A stretch of DNA of 64,000 nucleotides, from assembly GCA_032209605.1 (NCBI GenBank), contig JASFXZ010000028.1, positions 248,001 to 312,000 on the forward strand. The letters run 5' to 3'. Positions 13,187 through 27,200 of the stretch are shown piece by piece. The translations under genes were made by a program, and so were the position numbers. The notes under the pieces are model-generated. The model ran no database searches and was not told the origin of the DNA. It saw only the letters and a program-made list of their open reading frames with translations. Source of the stretch: Mactromeris polynyma. Its lineage: Eukaryota; Mollusca; Bivalvia; Venerida; Mactridae. Position 1 is the first letter of the stretch; each line of letters opens with the position of its first letter.

Positions 13187-13403
13187 AGCAACAGCGTAAA
13201 GGCATGAATACTTTCGATTGGAAAGGACAGAAGTTTCTAGTTGCTTATTTAGAAGGTAAACATTAAAGTCTTCAACATTACTCTATGAAGACATGTGTGA
13301 TAATAACATACGCGTTAAAAGCTGATAGAAAAGTAGAAACTTCTATATGATGGTCGGTCAACCCAACATATCAGTCAGATTAATATTTTTTCTCAAGACC
13401 ATT
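13187..13403 (+). pseudogene. Duplicated fragment of the third visible HSPA12-like exon and its intron
   Basis: This segment matches 11025-11243 almost base for base over the last 69 bases of that exon and about 145 bases of the following intron. It begins mid-exon at agcaacagcgt, so no acceptor is copied, but the GT donor is kept. The exon part has no stop, yet the phosphate-loop text is altered: ADLGG has become AYLEG. A partial, non-functional duplication is the simplest reading. Confidence 0.85.
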
Positions 13404-16400
13404 GTAACGGCTGAACAATGACTGACATGAATGTGTGAGTTAACGACTTATGCAATAAGTAATGATGAACTAGATTGAAACAGACTATACTGTGTATATG
13501 ACTAATCACACTTCGGAGTTATTTTATCCAGTCTCCTACGCAGTGATCTCCCCTTACATGTATCGGAGTTTCTGTAGTATATAGCGTAATTGAATGACCG
13601 ACAGTCGTAAAATTAAGGCAAGTTTTTATGTTGTACAACAAATTTTAACCTTCAGATTGCAACAAATTTCCGCCTACCATCTTTTTTAAAGCAAGTTCCT
13701 GTTTATTATGACATTTAACACATATGACGTATTTTAACAGTAGCAACGAAAGATTCTCTCTACTTGACTCTCTATTTTATAACACAACTCAATACTGCCA
13801 TAGTACCGTCGTAAATTGTTTCTTTTTCTTATTATAGAGGATATTACTTTACATTTTGTTTCTATATGTCTTTATGATAAATTCTCTATCCAGTTATTAA
13901 GATTGTATCTAATTAATAACTCATGTTCCTGCTACTTTTACATAAGTTTATTTATTTACGATTTTGTGGTTATTTCGCATTGTAATGTACATGTAGATGG
14001 TTTAATTATTGAGTGCAAGGTTAGTATAATGCTGCTTGTTTCTTCGTTCTGGATTATATGCACTATATATGTTATTATGTAATTGTTTATTGCTTTTAAT
14101 GATTAGGCGTTGTTAGATTGACCGCGAACAGGTATATGAACTTTCCGGATCTATCCATATCGGTTAAGGAAAGGAAATGCACTTGCGCGTAAAACTATAG
14201 CAACTGTTCTGTTTGACTTTTCTATTAAATTAGCATTAATAAAGTATATAGTATGATCAGTGGTATATAACGAGTTTATGCTTAAATGGAACGTTTTATG
14301 TTGAATTTAGAATCATTACGACACACTATGCACCATTTAATACTTTGTCGTTACAGATACTGTTTATTTTTTATTCTAACGTCTATGACTGTATGTGGTA
14401 TCAAACAATGTTTATATAATACTTGAATCATGTATAGTTATGCTTAGATATTACCAATTGTTCATTTGCAGATTAACTGAGCAGAGTTTTGTCAGCTTTA
14501 ATATATTTGTGGTTTTATGGCTTAAGTACAAGTTAGTACCGTAAAATACATACTCACCTGTTTCAAACAGTCACAAAATGAACAATATTGTGACCTGAAT
14601 GATGCCGTACATAAAACAATGTCCACAACAGATTCAAGTTTCCAAACAAAATGTTCAATATAACTAAATACAGACATTCATTTTGTCGTTTTACTCTAAC
14701 AGTTCCATTGAGAATGGACGAATAAGTTCACGCGTTTGCAGTTTAATAAACCAGCACTATATCTAGTCATTTTTGTGTTTATGATGGAAATCAATTACCT
14801 TATAGCGATGTGAGGTTAGCTAGCTGTTAATTCGTATTAAATCCCCAGTATTTTTACTGACAGTTTCAAGGTTGAAATCACTTTGTGGTTATTATTTCTA
14901 TTCATTTTATTTCTCCGCTTTCCCCATTTTCAGTTCATTGACGTGATATATTATTTATGTTCCTTTCTCCCGACATTCGGCCCATGATCACTAATTTTCT
15001 TGGCCTGTTCTGTGATTCATTAAATCTTTTTTACTCCTCGTTGCCCTCCCCCCCGCCCCCTTAAGTTGTTTTTGATGGTTGGTCAGACTATTAATTGTAC
15101 CCCCCCCCCCCCCCCTATAAGTGTTGTTTCCATGGAGGAGGAGCGATTTTGTCTTATATATGGAGCGTTATTTGTAACACCTATAATATCTCCTTAATTG
15201 CTTAAAGAGCCCTCTTCAGCCGGGGTTAGGATCACATGCCTACTTTCACATGGCAACATCTATCGGTGACCTTTATGTTTGTATAAAATGCCCGTATAGA
15301 ATTGTTGTTATGTAGAAATTATATAGAAAATGATGCGAGAAAGTTGACAATTCATACAGACAAACTTTCCAAGGACGGTATGATGTAGATGTATATTATG
15401 ACATAGATAAAATATCATGAATAATATTTAATACTGGTTTAAGAGATTCAGTGTCACATGTATACCTGCAACAATGTATCAATATATTATTCGATGTAAA
15501 GTATTAAGTTATTGTATTTTTGTCTTGGTATTAAGCTGAACATTATGGCTACATATTGTAATAAAATGAACCCTGAGTAACAGTTAAAAATGGCATTTTA
15601 GTATAAGTGAAATTTGAAGATATTTTAGCATACATCTGGCAATTGGTTCCTGTGTAAATACATGTACCCTTAAATGTAAACGTTATGGAAATGTAGCTGT
15701 TGAAAGATTGTATAGTAACATTGTGTTGCTAACCTCATAATGCATTCTAAATTTATATTATGTTTTGTTACACATCCATTTTGTGAAACGTTTTACTTTC
15801 ATTTGATGTTTTCTTTTTTATCACTATTTACCGAATTTATATAAGATTTTCTCACATGTTTACCTTTACATCTTCATTTGGTTTAAGGTACTTGTTATTT
15901 TGTAATGTGTTGTGTTGAATAGGCTAGTGTTTACAAAATCAATAAATGTGATTTAAAATACAATGGTGCCACAACATGCCACCAGTTGACCACCTTGAAA
16001 CTAATTGTATCAGAAAGCGTGATACATTTGCTTGTTAAGAGATTTATCTCACTCTTTAAAACATTATCCATGTCATATGATGATATAATGAGTTTACACA
16101 TCTGCAAGCTAAAGAGAACTTTGCTCAAAACGAACGTTTTGGAGTACTGGAGTTGATAAGCATAGATATGTTAATTTTCTTTTCACCAGGATCTAACAAA
16201 TAAATGTTCAGTTGTTGATGCACTGAGATGATATCAAATTGAATTAGTTTATATTGTCTAAATGCAATTGTATTACATTTTTTGTTTAATATTATTAGAT
16301 TAATTCGGTTTTAGATCAATTCATTCTTTGTCATTTAAACAGATTGCAAAATATATTATCTTTATCATAACCTTAAAAGGGATTTTTTTTTACATAATAC

Positions 16401-18136
16401 CTTGGCATAAAAAGTTTGGCATCAAATCTTCAAACTAACAAACCCTATACACCGCCACATGTTGGGCGAACACAGATTGATGGATTATGAGCCAGTGTTG
16501 ACAGACAAAGAAAAAGTTGAGGAGCTAAGTTTCTAATACGTCTCCATATATGTTTATATTGTTCATTAAGGTTTAAGTCTCGCTTACTGACACAATTCCA
16601 GGGCATTATAGAAACGATAAATATTTTATAGATTCTTTTTATGCTTTAACCCACAACATTCAAGTGGAAGTGGTTCACTTAATGGGTAACCAAAACCACT
16701 TGGTATTGGAAAACAGATCTTAACACAAAGGCAAAAACATGAGCCACCATATTTTATTGACTTTATTAAACAAGTAGTTTGAAACGTGACACTCTAGCCT
16801 AATTTAAAATATAACAAAGATGATCGATACTTACAAAATGTGGTATATTTTCATGTTATGTAAAACATTCAAACATTTTATGCAATATTTGTTTTTGTCC
16901 ATAAGCTGTATACAGAGAAAAGAGTTGTCTTGAAGAAAGTTTTGAGGTAGATAACATAGTTTCATCATCTTGAAGAGTTGTGTTGTATCGTTTTAAAGAC
17001 AATTCAGCACTTCTGAAATAAGTCAATTTCCAATATTGTATTTGTTTTCTTTTTGCCTAAGATATGTATGTACATTGTGATGCAAAATTATATATGTATG
17101 TATATGTATAACCAAAATGGTAAAAAGAGGCTCTGTATGTCTTGTGTCAAGCTTAACACTAAAATGTGGATACATGTATATTATTCTATCAATGTAGCCA
17201 ATAATTCTAAATTGTATGCGGAATAAATTATAATCCATGAATGGATCTTGTGTTAATGTGTTCACACTCTTCAACCAGGAATCAAACCACATCGCAGACA
17301 TTCCAAAGCTACCACCGTTCCAAACATTGCAACAGTCATAACTGTTAGGCGTTTCTCCCATATATTCATTTCATCGAGGGATCTTCCAGCGTGAAATATT
17401 GTAGTGACTGACTCTACCCCTTTTCTAATGCTGATCTTTTCTCACTTTTATCAGATGACTGGCATACATAACCATATTAGCAATACAAGTTCGTATAATA
17501 TAACAAGAGACCTCTGTAACAAGACAAATACAACAGAACATTAATAATGACAACTTACTTGCGTAATATAATTTTCCAGCATGGCATCATGTCTGAAGAA
17601 GATTCTGAAAATATAAATCATTCACGACCGACTGACTAGACAGCAATAACCTATAACACCATAAAAAGGGTTCATTTAGTAAAGTGTCATCCCTATATGT
17701 ATATAGGCACCTGCCGGTGCAAACAGTGTACTAGATATTACATGATGTTATAGCATTGTTAGATCATCAGCTGAGAAAAAGACGTGCATAATACATGTGA
17801 CCGTGTAAGGATTAATTGTTAGGGCGGGCAATAAAACCCCTGCCAGGACCAGTGACCACATGATATGCTTTACATTATGAAAACTTCATGATGTCACGGG
17901 TTTTAGAAGACATGCAGTTTATCAAATCAGTGAGCAATAAAAAAGAAACATTCACCAATATTTCATTTTATTACAACATTACATGGACAGAGTTTAATGC
18001 AATGGTGACTCTGGTGAGGTCATAAAATGTAACACTGATCTCCAAGCTTAAATCTCATCTCTGAGTTTATATGTTCTAACTTAATTGTGATAAAGTTTTG
18101 AAAGGTATCATATAGTATAAAGGGTCAGACAAACAC
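13404..18136. other. Intergenic region between convergent genes
   Basis: About 4.7 kb between the HSPA12-like stop and the SETD6-like 3' end. I see no convincing coding exon on either strand. A 112-codon minus-strand frame (17023-17361) matches nothing I know. The one striking simple sequence is a run of 16 C at 15100-15115 next to a C-rich patch at 15045-15060. Confidence 0.5.
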
Positions 18137-18142
18137 TTTATT
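18137..18142 (-). terminator. Candidate polyadenylation signal of the SETD6-like gene
   Basis: AATAAA on the minus strand, about 85 bases past the stop codon of the tentative last exon. The position suits a short 3' UTR, but it is only as sure as that exon. Confidence 0.35.
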
Positions 18143-18226
18143 TGGTGGATTATGAAATTTATACCACGTGGACTGTACAACCTCACCACAGCGGCCCTCT
18201 CTTGAGCAACAACCTCTCTTCAACAA

Positions 18227-21200
18227 TTATATTGTTATTAATCGCCTCTCTGATGCAACTATCTCTAAAAAGCCGAAGTTGGAATCTCCAAAAGGGTGCT
18301 GTGTACATATCAGACCTTGATAAGATGCAAATGAAAGTAAGATGAGCTTATAGTATCGTTTCTAAGTTTTAAAACTCGGATCCACGAAGAGGAACAACCT
18401 AAACCTAAGACTTGGAGTATACTTACTGAACTCCAAGGTTGTATCTTCATCATCACTCTCCCAGTCATCTTCGACTGCTTCCTGTAAGCTATCTTCCGTC
18501 TCCGCACAGCATATCTTAAACAAATAAAATTATACCAGATCACAATGATTTTCATGCACACAATGGCATCTTCAAGTATTTGAGCTACCCGAAATAGACC
18601 AAAAACTTGTTTCTTCTGACTCTTCCCCACAATAATTTTGTCATGTATCTAAACAAACCTTTAAAAGAAAACCGAAAATAACGTTAACTGCATCCAACAA
18701 AACAACAACCCTTGCAATTGTGGGATGGGCACAAACATCCAACTACTCTAACAGAATTAGATTTACAACTGTATAATTATATAACTCGTGCTCGTAGGCA
18801 ACGAGTACAGCTACAAACATAACAAAATATATCATGGGTTAAGTGTCAAATTGCTTGAAAGTTGTATATTCACATAGTAACATATTACAGGATGAAAGCT
18901 AAACTAGTCTACTTGCATATATACATCATATTACCTTCAGAATAGTCTTCATTTCTTGCTCCTCTAGTACACCACTAATACCAATTGTTATACTTGCTTC
19001 AGTATCAAATATGTCCTGGAAATAAAACATCAAATATAAGTCAAATGTTTCCTCTATAACACGATCACCATTGTACATAATTTGTCATATGGCTGATGCT
19101 ATTTAAATGAGCATTTTTGTGTTCTAGTTTTAGGTTTTCTTTTCAACAGTTTTTCAGTAATGTTTGGGGAAAAGTTTACCTAACTGGTATTCCTCAGTTA
19201 CCAACCAGTACTAACCTGGGCTGCTTTCATTAAAGGTGTTTGCAGTTAACGTTTCGTAATGTTTTGCAATTTGGTTCCCCGTATGCCATGAATGTGATTT
19301 GGTGGGCCAGGGATACAAAACAAAATCTTTGCAACTGTAAGCTGTAATGCCCCGGTCACACATTCACGGATCGGACGCCGGATTAGCCACGGATACGATC
19401 CGGCATCATTCGTCGCAATCTGTAGTGGTCCGTAGCTGTCCGTATTGTATCCTGGGTCAATCGTAGTAGTACTTGTATATCCGTGACAATTTTTGAACAT
19501 GTTCAAAAATTCCCCACGGATCAGACTACCGTAGTACATCCTTACTGATCCGTATTAGAACGTACTAATCCGTTGTAGTCCGTAATAAACCGTACTTATT
19601 CGTAGTACATCCCCGGACTCTAGGATCAGTACGGTTAGTTACGGTGAACTACATACTTGTACGGTTACACCACGGATTAGCCAAGGATACAACACGGTTT
19701 GTTACGGATTTGTCACGGATCAGCACGATCGCACTACGTTCTCTTGGGGATAGGTAGGGATTACCAAGGTTTCTCAAGGATTCCTACGTGACATCACGGC
19801 ATAATACGGCTTACTACGGTCCACTACAGTTTATTACGGATTATGTCATCTAGGTATCACCCCCGTTCTGTCACCAGACTTCTGTATAAATACTTCCAGT
19901 TGATAGGGCCCTTCTTCATATCTGTGCCATCCAAGAAGTCTACATCTAACAACAACCAACATGAACAACCAACAACTGAGGCTTGCACTTAACTGGCTGG
20001 ACCTGGACATTGATATGGCACAAAATGCCAGGGCCATGGTGGAGCTGCTTGAGGACAGACTGAGAGGTGACCGGAAGCAGAAGAGGATGGTGGACCGGGG
20101 ACTGGCTCCTCCGACGACCCATCCACGGCCAGTATGAAGCACTCATGGCTGAACTGAGTGTGGAAAATCCAGGTGCTTTCAAGAACTTTGTGAGAATAGA
20201 CCCACAGATATTCCGAAAACTGTTACAAGTAGTGGGTCGCATGATTATGAAGAACATTACCTGGTACAGACCATCGAACCTGGAGTGAGGCTAGCAGTCA
20301 CCCTGCGATACCTGGCTACGGGGGATAGCTACCGGACCTTGATGTATGGCTTCAGGGTGGCGCACAATACCATCTCTGGTATTGTTCGGGACGTATGCGA
20401 GACCATAATTGCAACATATGCTGGGGATGTTATCGACACTCCTACTGAGTCTGAACAGTGGCAGGCAAAAGCCGACCAGTTTTCTGCAAAATGGCAGTTC
20501 CCACATGCTCTCGGTGCTCTAGATGGCAAACATGTTGCCATACGGTGTCCTAAGAACGGTGACTCCCTATACTACAATTATAAAGGATATCACTCAATAG
20601 TTCTGATGGCCCTAGTCGACGCCGATTACAAGTTCCGGTGGGTGAATATTGGTGCACAAGGTGGTTGCCCCGACGCTCAGATTTGGAATCAGTGTGAGCT
20701 GAAAAACGCGATTGAAAGGGGTGTAATCGGCATCCCACCAGCAGCCCCTTCCCGGTGATGACAGACCGATGTCTTACTATATCATTGCAGACGATGCATT
20801 TGGCATGAAAATCTGGCTCATGAAGCCCTTCTCCATACGGGGTCTTACCAATGACGAGAGGATCTTCAACTACCGCTTCTGAAGGGCCAGACGAGCTGTG
20901 GAAAATGCATTTGGTATCCTTGCAAACAGATTCCGGTGTTTGCTCTCCGTCATGTTGCAGGACCCTGATACAGTACATGTCATAGTCCTCGCCTTTGTGT
21001 GCCTTCACAACATCATGAGGGTCAGATATCCTGGTGAACAGAACCCTCTCATGGATCAAGAGGATGTTAACCACAACGTCATCCCCGGAGCCTGGAGAGA
21101 GGGTGTTAACATGGACGATGTGCAGAACACCAGGGATGGCAACTTAGACACCTTGCAAGCGAAGCAGCAGAGTTGTACCTAAAACGTTGTGGAATGAACA

Positions 21201-24200
21201 CGCGAGCGCGGGAGTTTATGTGTACGGATTGCTTATCGTGGCAGGTCCGTGTCGCTCCGTGAGAGTCCGTACTTATCCGTGCCAGACCGTTCTAATTCGT
21301 GCTAACCCGTACTAAAATCGTAGCGAACCGTTGTTAATCCGCAGTGCATACGCCGTGACACGTGTCATTCCGTACTAAACCGTACCGAACCGTAGCAATC
21401 CGTATCACTCCCGTTGTCAACTAGTCCATTTTCTGCATTATCCTTGGTTGATCCGTCAAAACCCGTAGTCAAACCGTAGAGCATCCGTAGCGGACCACGG
21501 ATATAGTCTTTTCCGGGGTCATCCGTGAGTTTCCATCCGTAGTGGATCCGGCAAGACGATCCGTGAATGTGTGACCGGGGCATAACTGAATGCAGGGCTG
21601 TTCTGCCATACGCAACTGATAACTTACTCACATGCATCAGAGATAGAGAACAAATAATTTTGTGTATATTATCTCTAGTCAAGTAATATGATGGAACACA
21701 TCTGCCTAAAACACAGTTCACAGACCTGCAGATTGGCAGTGAAATGCTCTACCAACTGAATCACTGATCTTACTGGGCAAGCTGAACTAGTAGGGAAACA
21801 AAGTGAAACAATTGCAGCTATAGAAAGAAAACACATTTGATTATTTTTAAATGCTTTAATATACTTACTCGCAAATGAATACTGTCTACATATTTTAAGT
21901 AATGACTATAAGTGATGGTTTATGTTACAAGCAATAACCAAAGAAAAGTTTTGCTAAGAATATAATGAGTTTCTGCTTGGTTTAAAATAACATTCAATCA
22001 TGAATACCAGTATGAATTTCTTAAGGCTCAATAGACACAGAGGCAAATTGGTAGAATGGTAGAGTGCTTGAATCCCAATTTGAAGGTAATGTGTTCGATT
22101 CGCGCCTTGGGCAAGGTTGGGCAGATAACTTCACAATCCCTGATCAAAGTTGAGTACTGGTTAGTAACCTAGGAAGCAGTCATCCAGCATGATTAATTTA
22201 TTATTAAACTGTAAACTAGTTTCAAAATCGATGTTAAATAATGAACAATTTGGGTTGGCAGTCTAAGACATGGGCAGTTGGGAATTTGAATATAAAGTTA
22301 TTTCTATTCACCTAACAAACTTATTGTTGCATTTCAATGAAACGATACTTACATTAACAAGTGATTGCTTCTTATCAACCAAACATTGTGTATTATAATC
22401 CAGCATTTTTGAGGCCTCCAAAATATCAGAAACATATATAGTCGCCTGAAAACAATAAAAGAGGCTTTAATCTGTAAAATACCGTAGATTACTATTCATC
22501 CTTTCAGTCTTAATTAATTCAACTTGAGATATAAGAAATCATCTTTAAGATGATTTCTACACTCTCATAAATCTCAAATTTATTTGTGCATTTTATGAGA
22601 AATAAATCTATCTATATATCAAAATTCAAGGTGGTGTCAAAATACCAGCCTTATCTGAAAATGTGAATATTTTTGTTGAAGCGCAACTTGAAAATTAACA
22701 TGTCAGCCGTACGGCAGAATTCAAGGTAATCTACAAAATAAATTCCAAAAGGAGATAACCTGTGATAATAATGTGACACTACATACATAAACATGGAAAG
22801 ACAAATCAAAGGGCAGTAATTAAACTTGCATATGTATATAAAGAAGCACATAGACTACATCACCAGTTTTGCTTCCAATACTCACAATATTCCACATCAA
22901 GGAATCCATATTGCACAATATTATATTTTTTGATTAGGCAAATAAAGTCAAATCAAGTAAGAATGTTTATGCAGGTTTGAAGATAGGAAGCTTAAATTTA
23001 CTTGCATGTATATTAATATTTCAAATGTTTACAAGTTGCAGCCAGTCTTGTGTACATGTATTCAGAGTCAATCCAGTATTATTGTGGTGTCATATATTTT
23101 TTCAGTTATGTCAAATCCATATAAAATTTCACAGAACATATACATACCGTGTCCCAATGATTATTTGGATACTTTTCAGCAAAACCGTACATGTGCAATA
23201 AATGCAAATTGGCTAACTCTCCATATGTGTTGAAAACCTCTTCACCCTGAAAGAATTTCTCAAAATATGAAATAGTGAAGTTAAAGAAACCTCATGTCAT
23301 CATATGTTATCAACATTATATGAGAGGAGCACGATTGCCCTGTATTGCTGTATTATGTTGACTATGTTTCACCAGCTTTATCTTTCTAACAAAGAAGACT
23401 TCACAAGTTTAGGTATAGACTTGGGAAAGACACTTTTCTGAGTTTTCTATAGTGTTATACAGAAACAAGCCATGTTGCATTCAACAGATCCCTTTTTAAA
23501 AGTGTTGGTTTGAATAATATTAAAAGTGTGATGCCCTTTTTGACAATCAACTTGCTTCTTCTATTTCACTAGCCAGGTAAGCTAGCAGAGGTATTGTTAA
23601 TATTAAAGAAATTTGAATGGTAGAGAGTAGCAAGAGTGCATATCAGATAAGCTTTGCATTTATAGGTTTCAAACATTTGACTTTATAACTTGATTTAGAC
23701 ATCACCTTCTTGATATCCTTGATTGCTACCATTTTTAAAGCTTCTTTCTCAAAATTCAGATGAGCATTGTTTTTTGCAACATGATTCAAGATGTCTGCCA
23801 TGGGTACCATCATAGGAGGAGCATTCCCAGAATCCTCTTCATCCTCATCTTCTTCCACTTCCTGTTGAGCACGCTCAGTGAAGCTGTATGACATCACAAA
23901 GGCAACCATTCGCTTGTAGAACTCAAGATTTTTGCATACTTGACTTATAATGAAATGGAATTAAATAAATGATATTCCATGACTGTTCATAAATTATGAA
24001 ATTCATGAAATGAATGGTCCAAAGATTATATAAATAAATTTTTGGCAATTTTTAACCCATTTCTGAAATTAACTTGTAATATTTCATTAATATCCAAATT
24101 GCAAAATATACTTTATATTAGTATTCTGGTAACCAATCAACTACAGCCAGAACATATTGTTATAATTAAGTGTTACAGGAAATTATAGAGGAAATCAGTT

Positions 24201-27200
24201 GTTTTAGTATAAAGGTCACTTTGACCTTGACTTACCAGTCAATGAGCAAAAAAATGTGTAATATAGAGGTTATTCAATTACCATTTAGTATTGTTGCCCA
24301 CATATAAAAGAGAGAGAATAAGCTGCTACAGGGAACGCCACATACATGAGACAGAGCCTCTTCAAACAGACCTCATAAAGACATAAAACTATTTAAAGCT
24401 CCATACTAATGTTACCTTGACCTGAATGGCCCATACACTATCAGTTTATCAACTAGAATGAAGTTTGGCAACTTTAAGTACAAGCATTACTTTGTAAGTA
24501 CAAGGAAATTATTAATCAAAAACTAAAAACCTGAATTTATCTTCATGCTTGTGAATGAATGGCAGTACAATTTCATGGAATTCTGTTTCGATGTTTTTAA
24601 GATCTCTGTTCACTGCCTCAGTAACACCTGTACCTTGTAACAAGGCACATCTCTCCTGACTGAAAGGAAGTACATAATGATATAATTGAAGTGTTAAGAC
24701 AGACAAACTCCCCCTCAACTTCATTTCCATGAAAATGAAACATTACCACATTTACCCATATAAATGCACCAGTTCTATATAAGCAGCACCCACTTTAGAT
24801 TTGAGTATGTGAATTTTTCACCTGACAGATGTGAGAAGACTACATTAGTGAAGAGAAAAAGAACAAAATATATGTTGGCATTATTTGATACAGAAATATT
24901 TTACATAACTTTGCACCTTAGAAATAATGCAAAGTTAATGTCATATATGCAAATCGTTCAACTGATGAAGGTTTCATAAATAAGCTGGAGTTTGTCTTTA
25001 GTCTTTGATTACATGACTATCAAATTGATATGGTACAAATTTTGTAAATTAATAGAATTCATGTAAATGTCCACTTACATAATACAGTTGAACCTCATTC
25101 ATTTGAAATCATTGGGTACGAAATTTTATTTTGAAGAATACTTGGTTTCGAATAGCCCATTTCAATTTGACATGCATTTAAGAAGATACACTTGGACCTG
25201 ATATTTATTTCGGATGATATTGAGTATTCGGATAGAAGGTGGTTGAATAAACAAGGTTCGACTGTATTTGTATGAAATAAAATGTGTGCAAGTTATTCAG
25301 GAGAGAAAAATATGCAATATAGGGATTCAATGCACATGTGCTAATCTTAATCATATTTTGCTAACTATTTAAACAAGAATAATAATAATAATCCAGTTAA
25401 AATATATTCATACAACATATCGTCAACCGTCTCCCTTGGCCGAGTGGTTGATGCATCCGCTTTGGGAGCGGGAGGTCGAAGGTTCGAATCCCGGCAGGGG
25501 TCCGTTCTGATATGGCCGGTTGGTGAGCCGCCAGCTAGTTAAATAATGGTTACCGTGTGCCTACCTGCCTGGTGCCTGGCATTAAAAGGATAGGAATCGG
25601 GAAGTGAATGTGCTCAGAAAGTAGGTGTCTCATAAGTCAAATTGGCTGGCCCTTTAAATAGGGGTGACACTATAATAAATAAACACTTTACTTTTTTACT
25701 TTTCATACAACATACCTTGGCCAAAACATTGGAAGATCTAACTCTTTAAAGTCTGGAACAAGATCCAGATACGGTCTCCATAAGGAGTCTGGATTATTGT
25801 ACTCATGCATAAGTGCTATCAACAATGGTACCCATCCACTACTTCCTTGTATTGCAGCTACATCTGAAAATATACATTGCATAAGACCTGAACAAAACAT
25901 TGAAAATGTTAGTCAACGTGGTGATTCAATCTGAAAACTTTACCTTCAAGATTGTATTATAATCAACATTGAAACTCATAAATTGTTAAGTCAGAGTCAG
26001 GTGGCTACCTTATTCTATTCTGATAAACTAATCCTTCAGACTTTGGAATCGGATCTCAGAAAATGTCATGTCCAGTCCCATTCTGAACACTATCAAGGTG
26101 CAAGCTGTTGCTTAAGCCAAGTACAACAGCTGTCAGCCCTTTTTTATGGCAAATTTGGGGTCAATATTGGGCCCAATACCCCAAAGAAAAAGTAAATGTT
26201 TTTCCCCCACTAAGAAATAAAAATTCCCCATCAGTAAAATTATTTAAAATTTTAGTCTTATAAATACCTAAAATTGGTGATTCATGATGCAAATTTCCCC
26301 TATCAAAAGGACTCGCCATACTTCCCCTAAACCAGAAAAAAATGGCTGGCGGTTCTTAATTCTTTTTTAATCTCTCACAGTAAACTAAACACAATATGAT
26401 AATGCTCCAGAGGGGAATATACATTGTATATGTACTATTTTGAAAGAAGATTGTAATGCTGATGGAAATAATGTTATGACCATAGTTTCTCAGCATACAT
26501 ATTGTTACCTTTCTTTAAGCAGTCAGCTATTGCACAGTTGTCTGGTGTAAGCAAACATTGTCTAGGTATCTGAAAGAGAATCTCTCCCTCAGATATATCA
26601 GATATTGCAATCATGCCAAACTGAGCACATGATCCTTCCCTGCCAACAATAACCTGAAATGATATGTTGTAATCAAACCTTGTGTTTGGTAAAGTCAATA
26701 CATTAAACAATCTGTTAAATGGTTGTTTGGTTGGGGTTGCTCTTAATACCGAATAATACCGGATAATACTGAATAATTCAAAATAACTACCGAATAATAC
26801 AAGGGAGGCAACCACAATACGAATACAAAGGGAGAGAAATATTGGATATCATAAATGCTTGATTACAGCAATCAAAACAATAGAAAATTATCATTTTATA
26901 CCATATTCATATATATTTCACCTCAAAGTATACGATTATGAGTGTTATTTGCAGCACAAATGTATTATTCGGTAGTTATTTCAAATTATTCGGTATTATT
27001 CAGTATTATCCGGTATTAAGTGTAACCGGTTTGGTTGTACCCCTGCATATATCTACGAAGAGGTAGATAAATGAGCATGAACAAGCTAATCAAATAGAAG
27101 AGTGTGTACTAGCGTCACGTGACATTGAATAAGGGCACTCATGTCAAGTAAATATGTTGGCGGATAATCCGCTATAACAAATAAAATAAGCTCAATTGAG

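Larger units (their letters stand above)
19348..21582 (+). mobile_element. PIF/Harbinger DNA transposon, 2.2 kb, with TAA target duplication
   Basis: Both ends carry a perfect 26-bp terminal inverted repeat starting TGCCCCGGTCACACATTCAC. The element is flanked by TAA at 19345-19347 and 21583-21585, the three-base TWA duplication typical of PIF/Harbinger. It encodes a broken DDE transposase in the same direction. The second PIF protein (Myb/SANT-like) is not found, so the copy cannot move by itself. It lies in SETD6 intron 7, antisense to that gene. The intact repeats suggest a fairly recent insertion. Confidence 0.93.
19258..21610. mobile_element. Older repeat split by the Harbinger element
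   Basis: Bases 19258-19347 and 21583-21610 together match part of the element at 47872-48254, sharing tgggccagggatacaaaaca and the following stretch. The Harbinger copy sits exactly between the two halves. Confidence 0.7.

Noticed and set aside
17023..17361. 112-codon minus-strand frame downstream of SETD6
   Set aside because: It does not contain the missing SETD6 C-terminal blocks and is compositionally like AT-rich chance frames.
20550..21074. Minus-strand 174-codon frame
   Set aside because: It is the shadow of the Harbinger transposase on the other strand.
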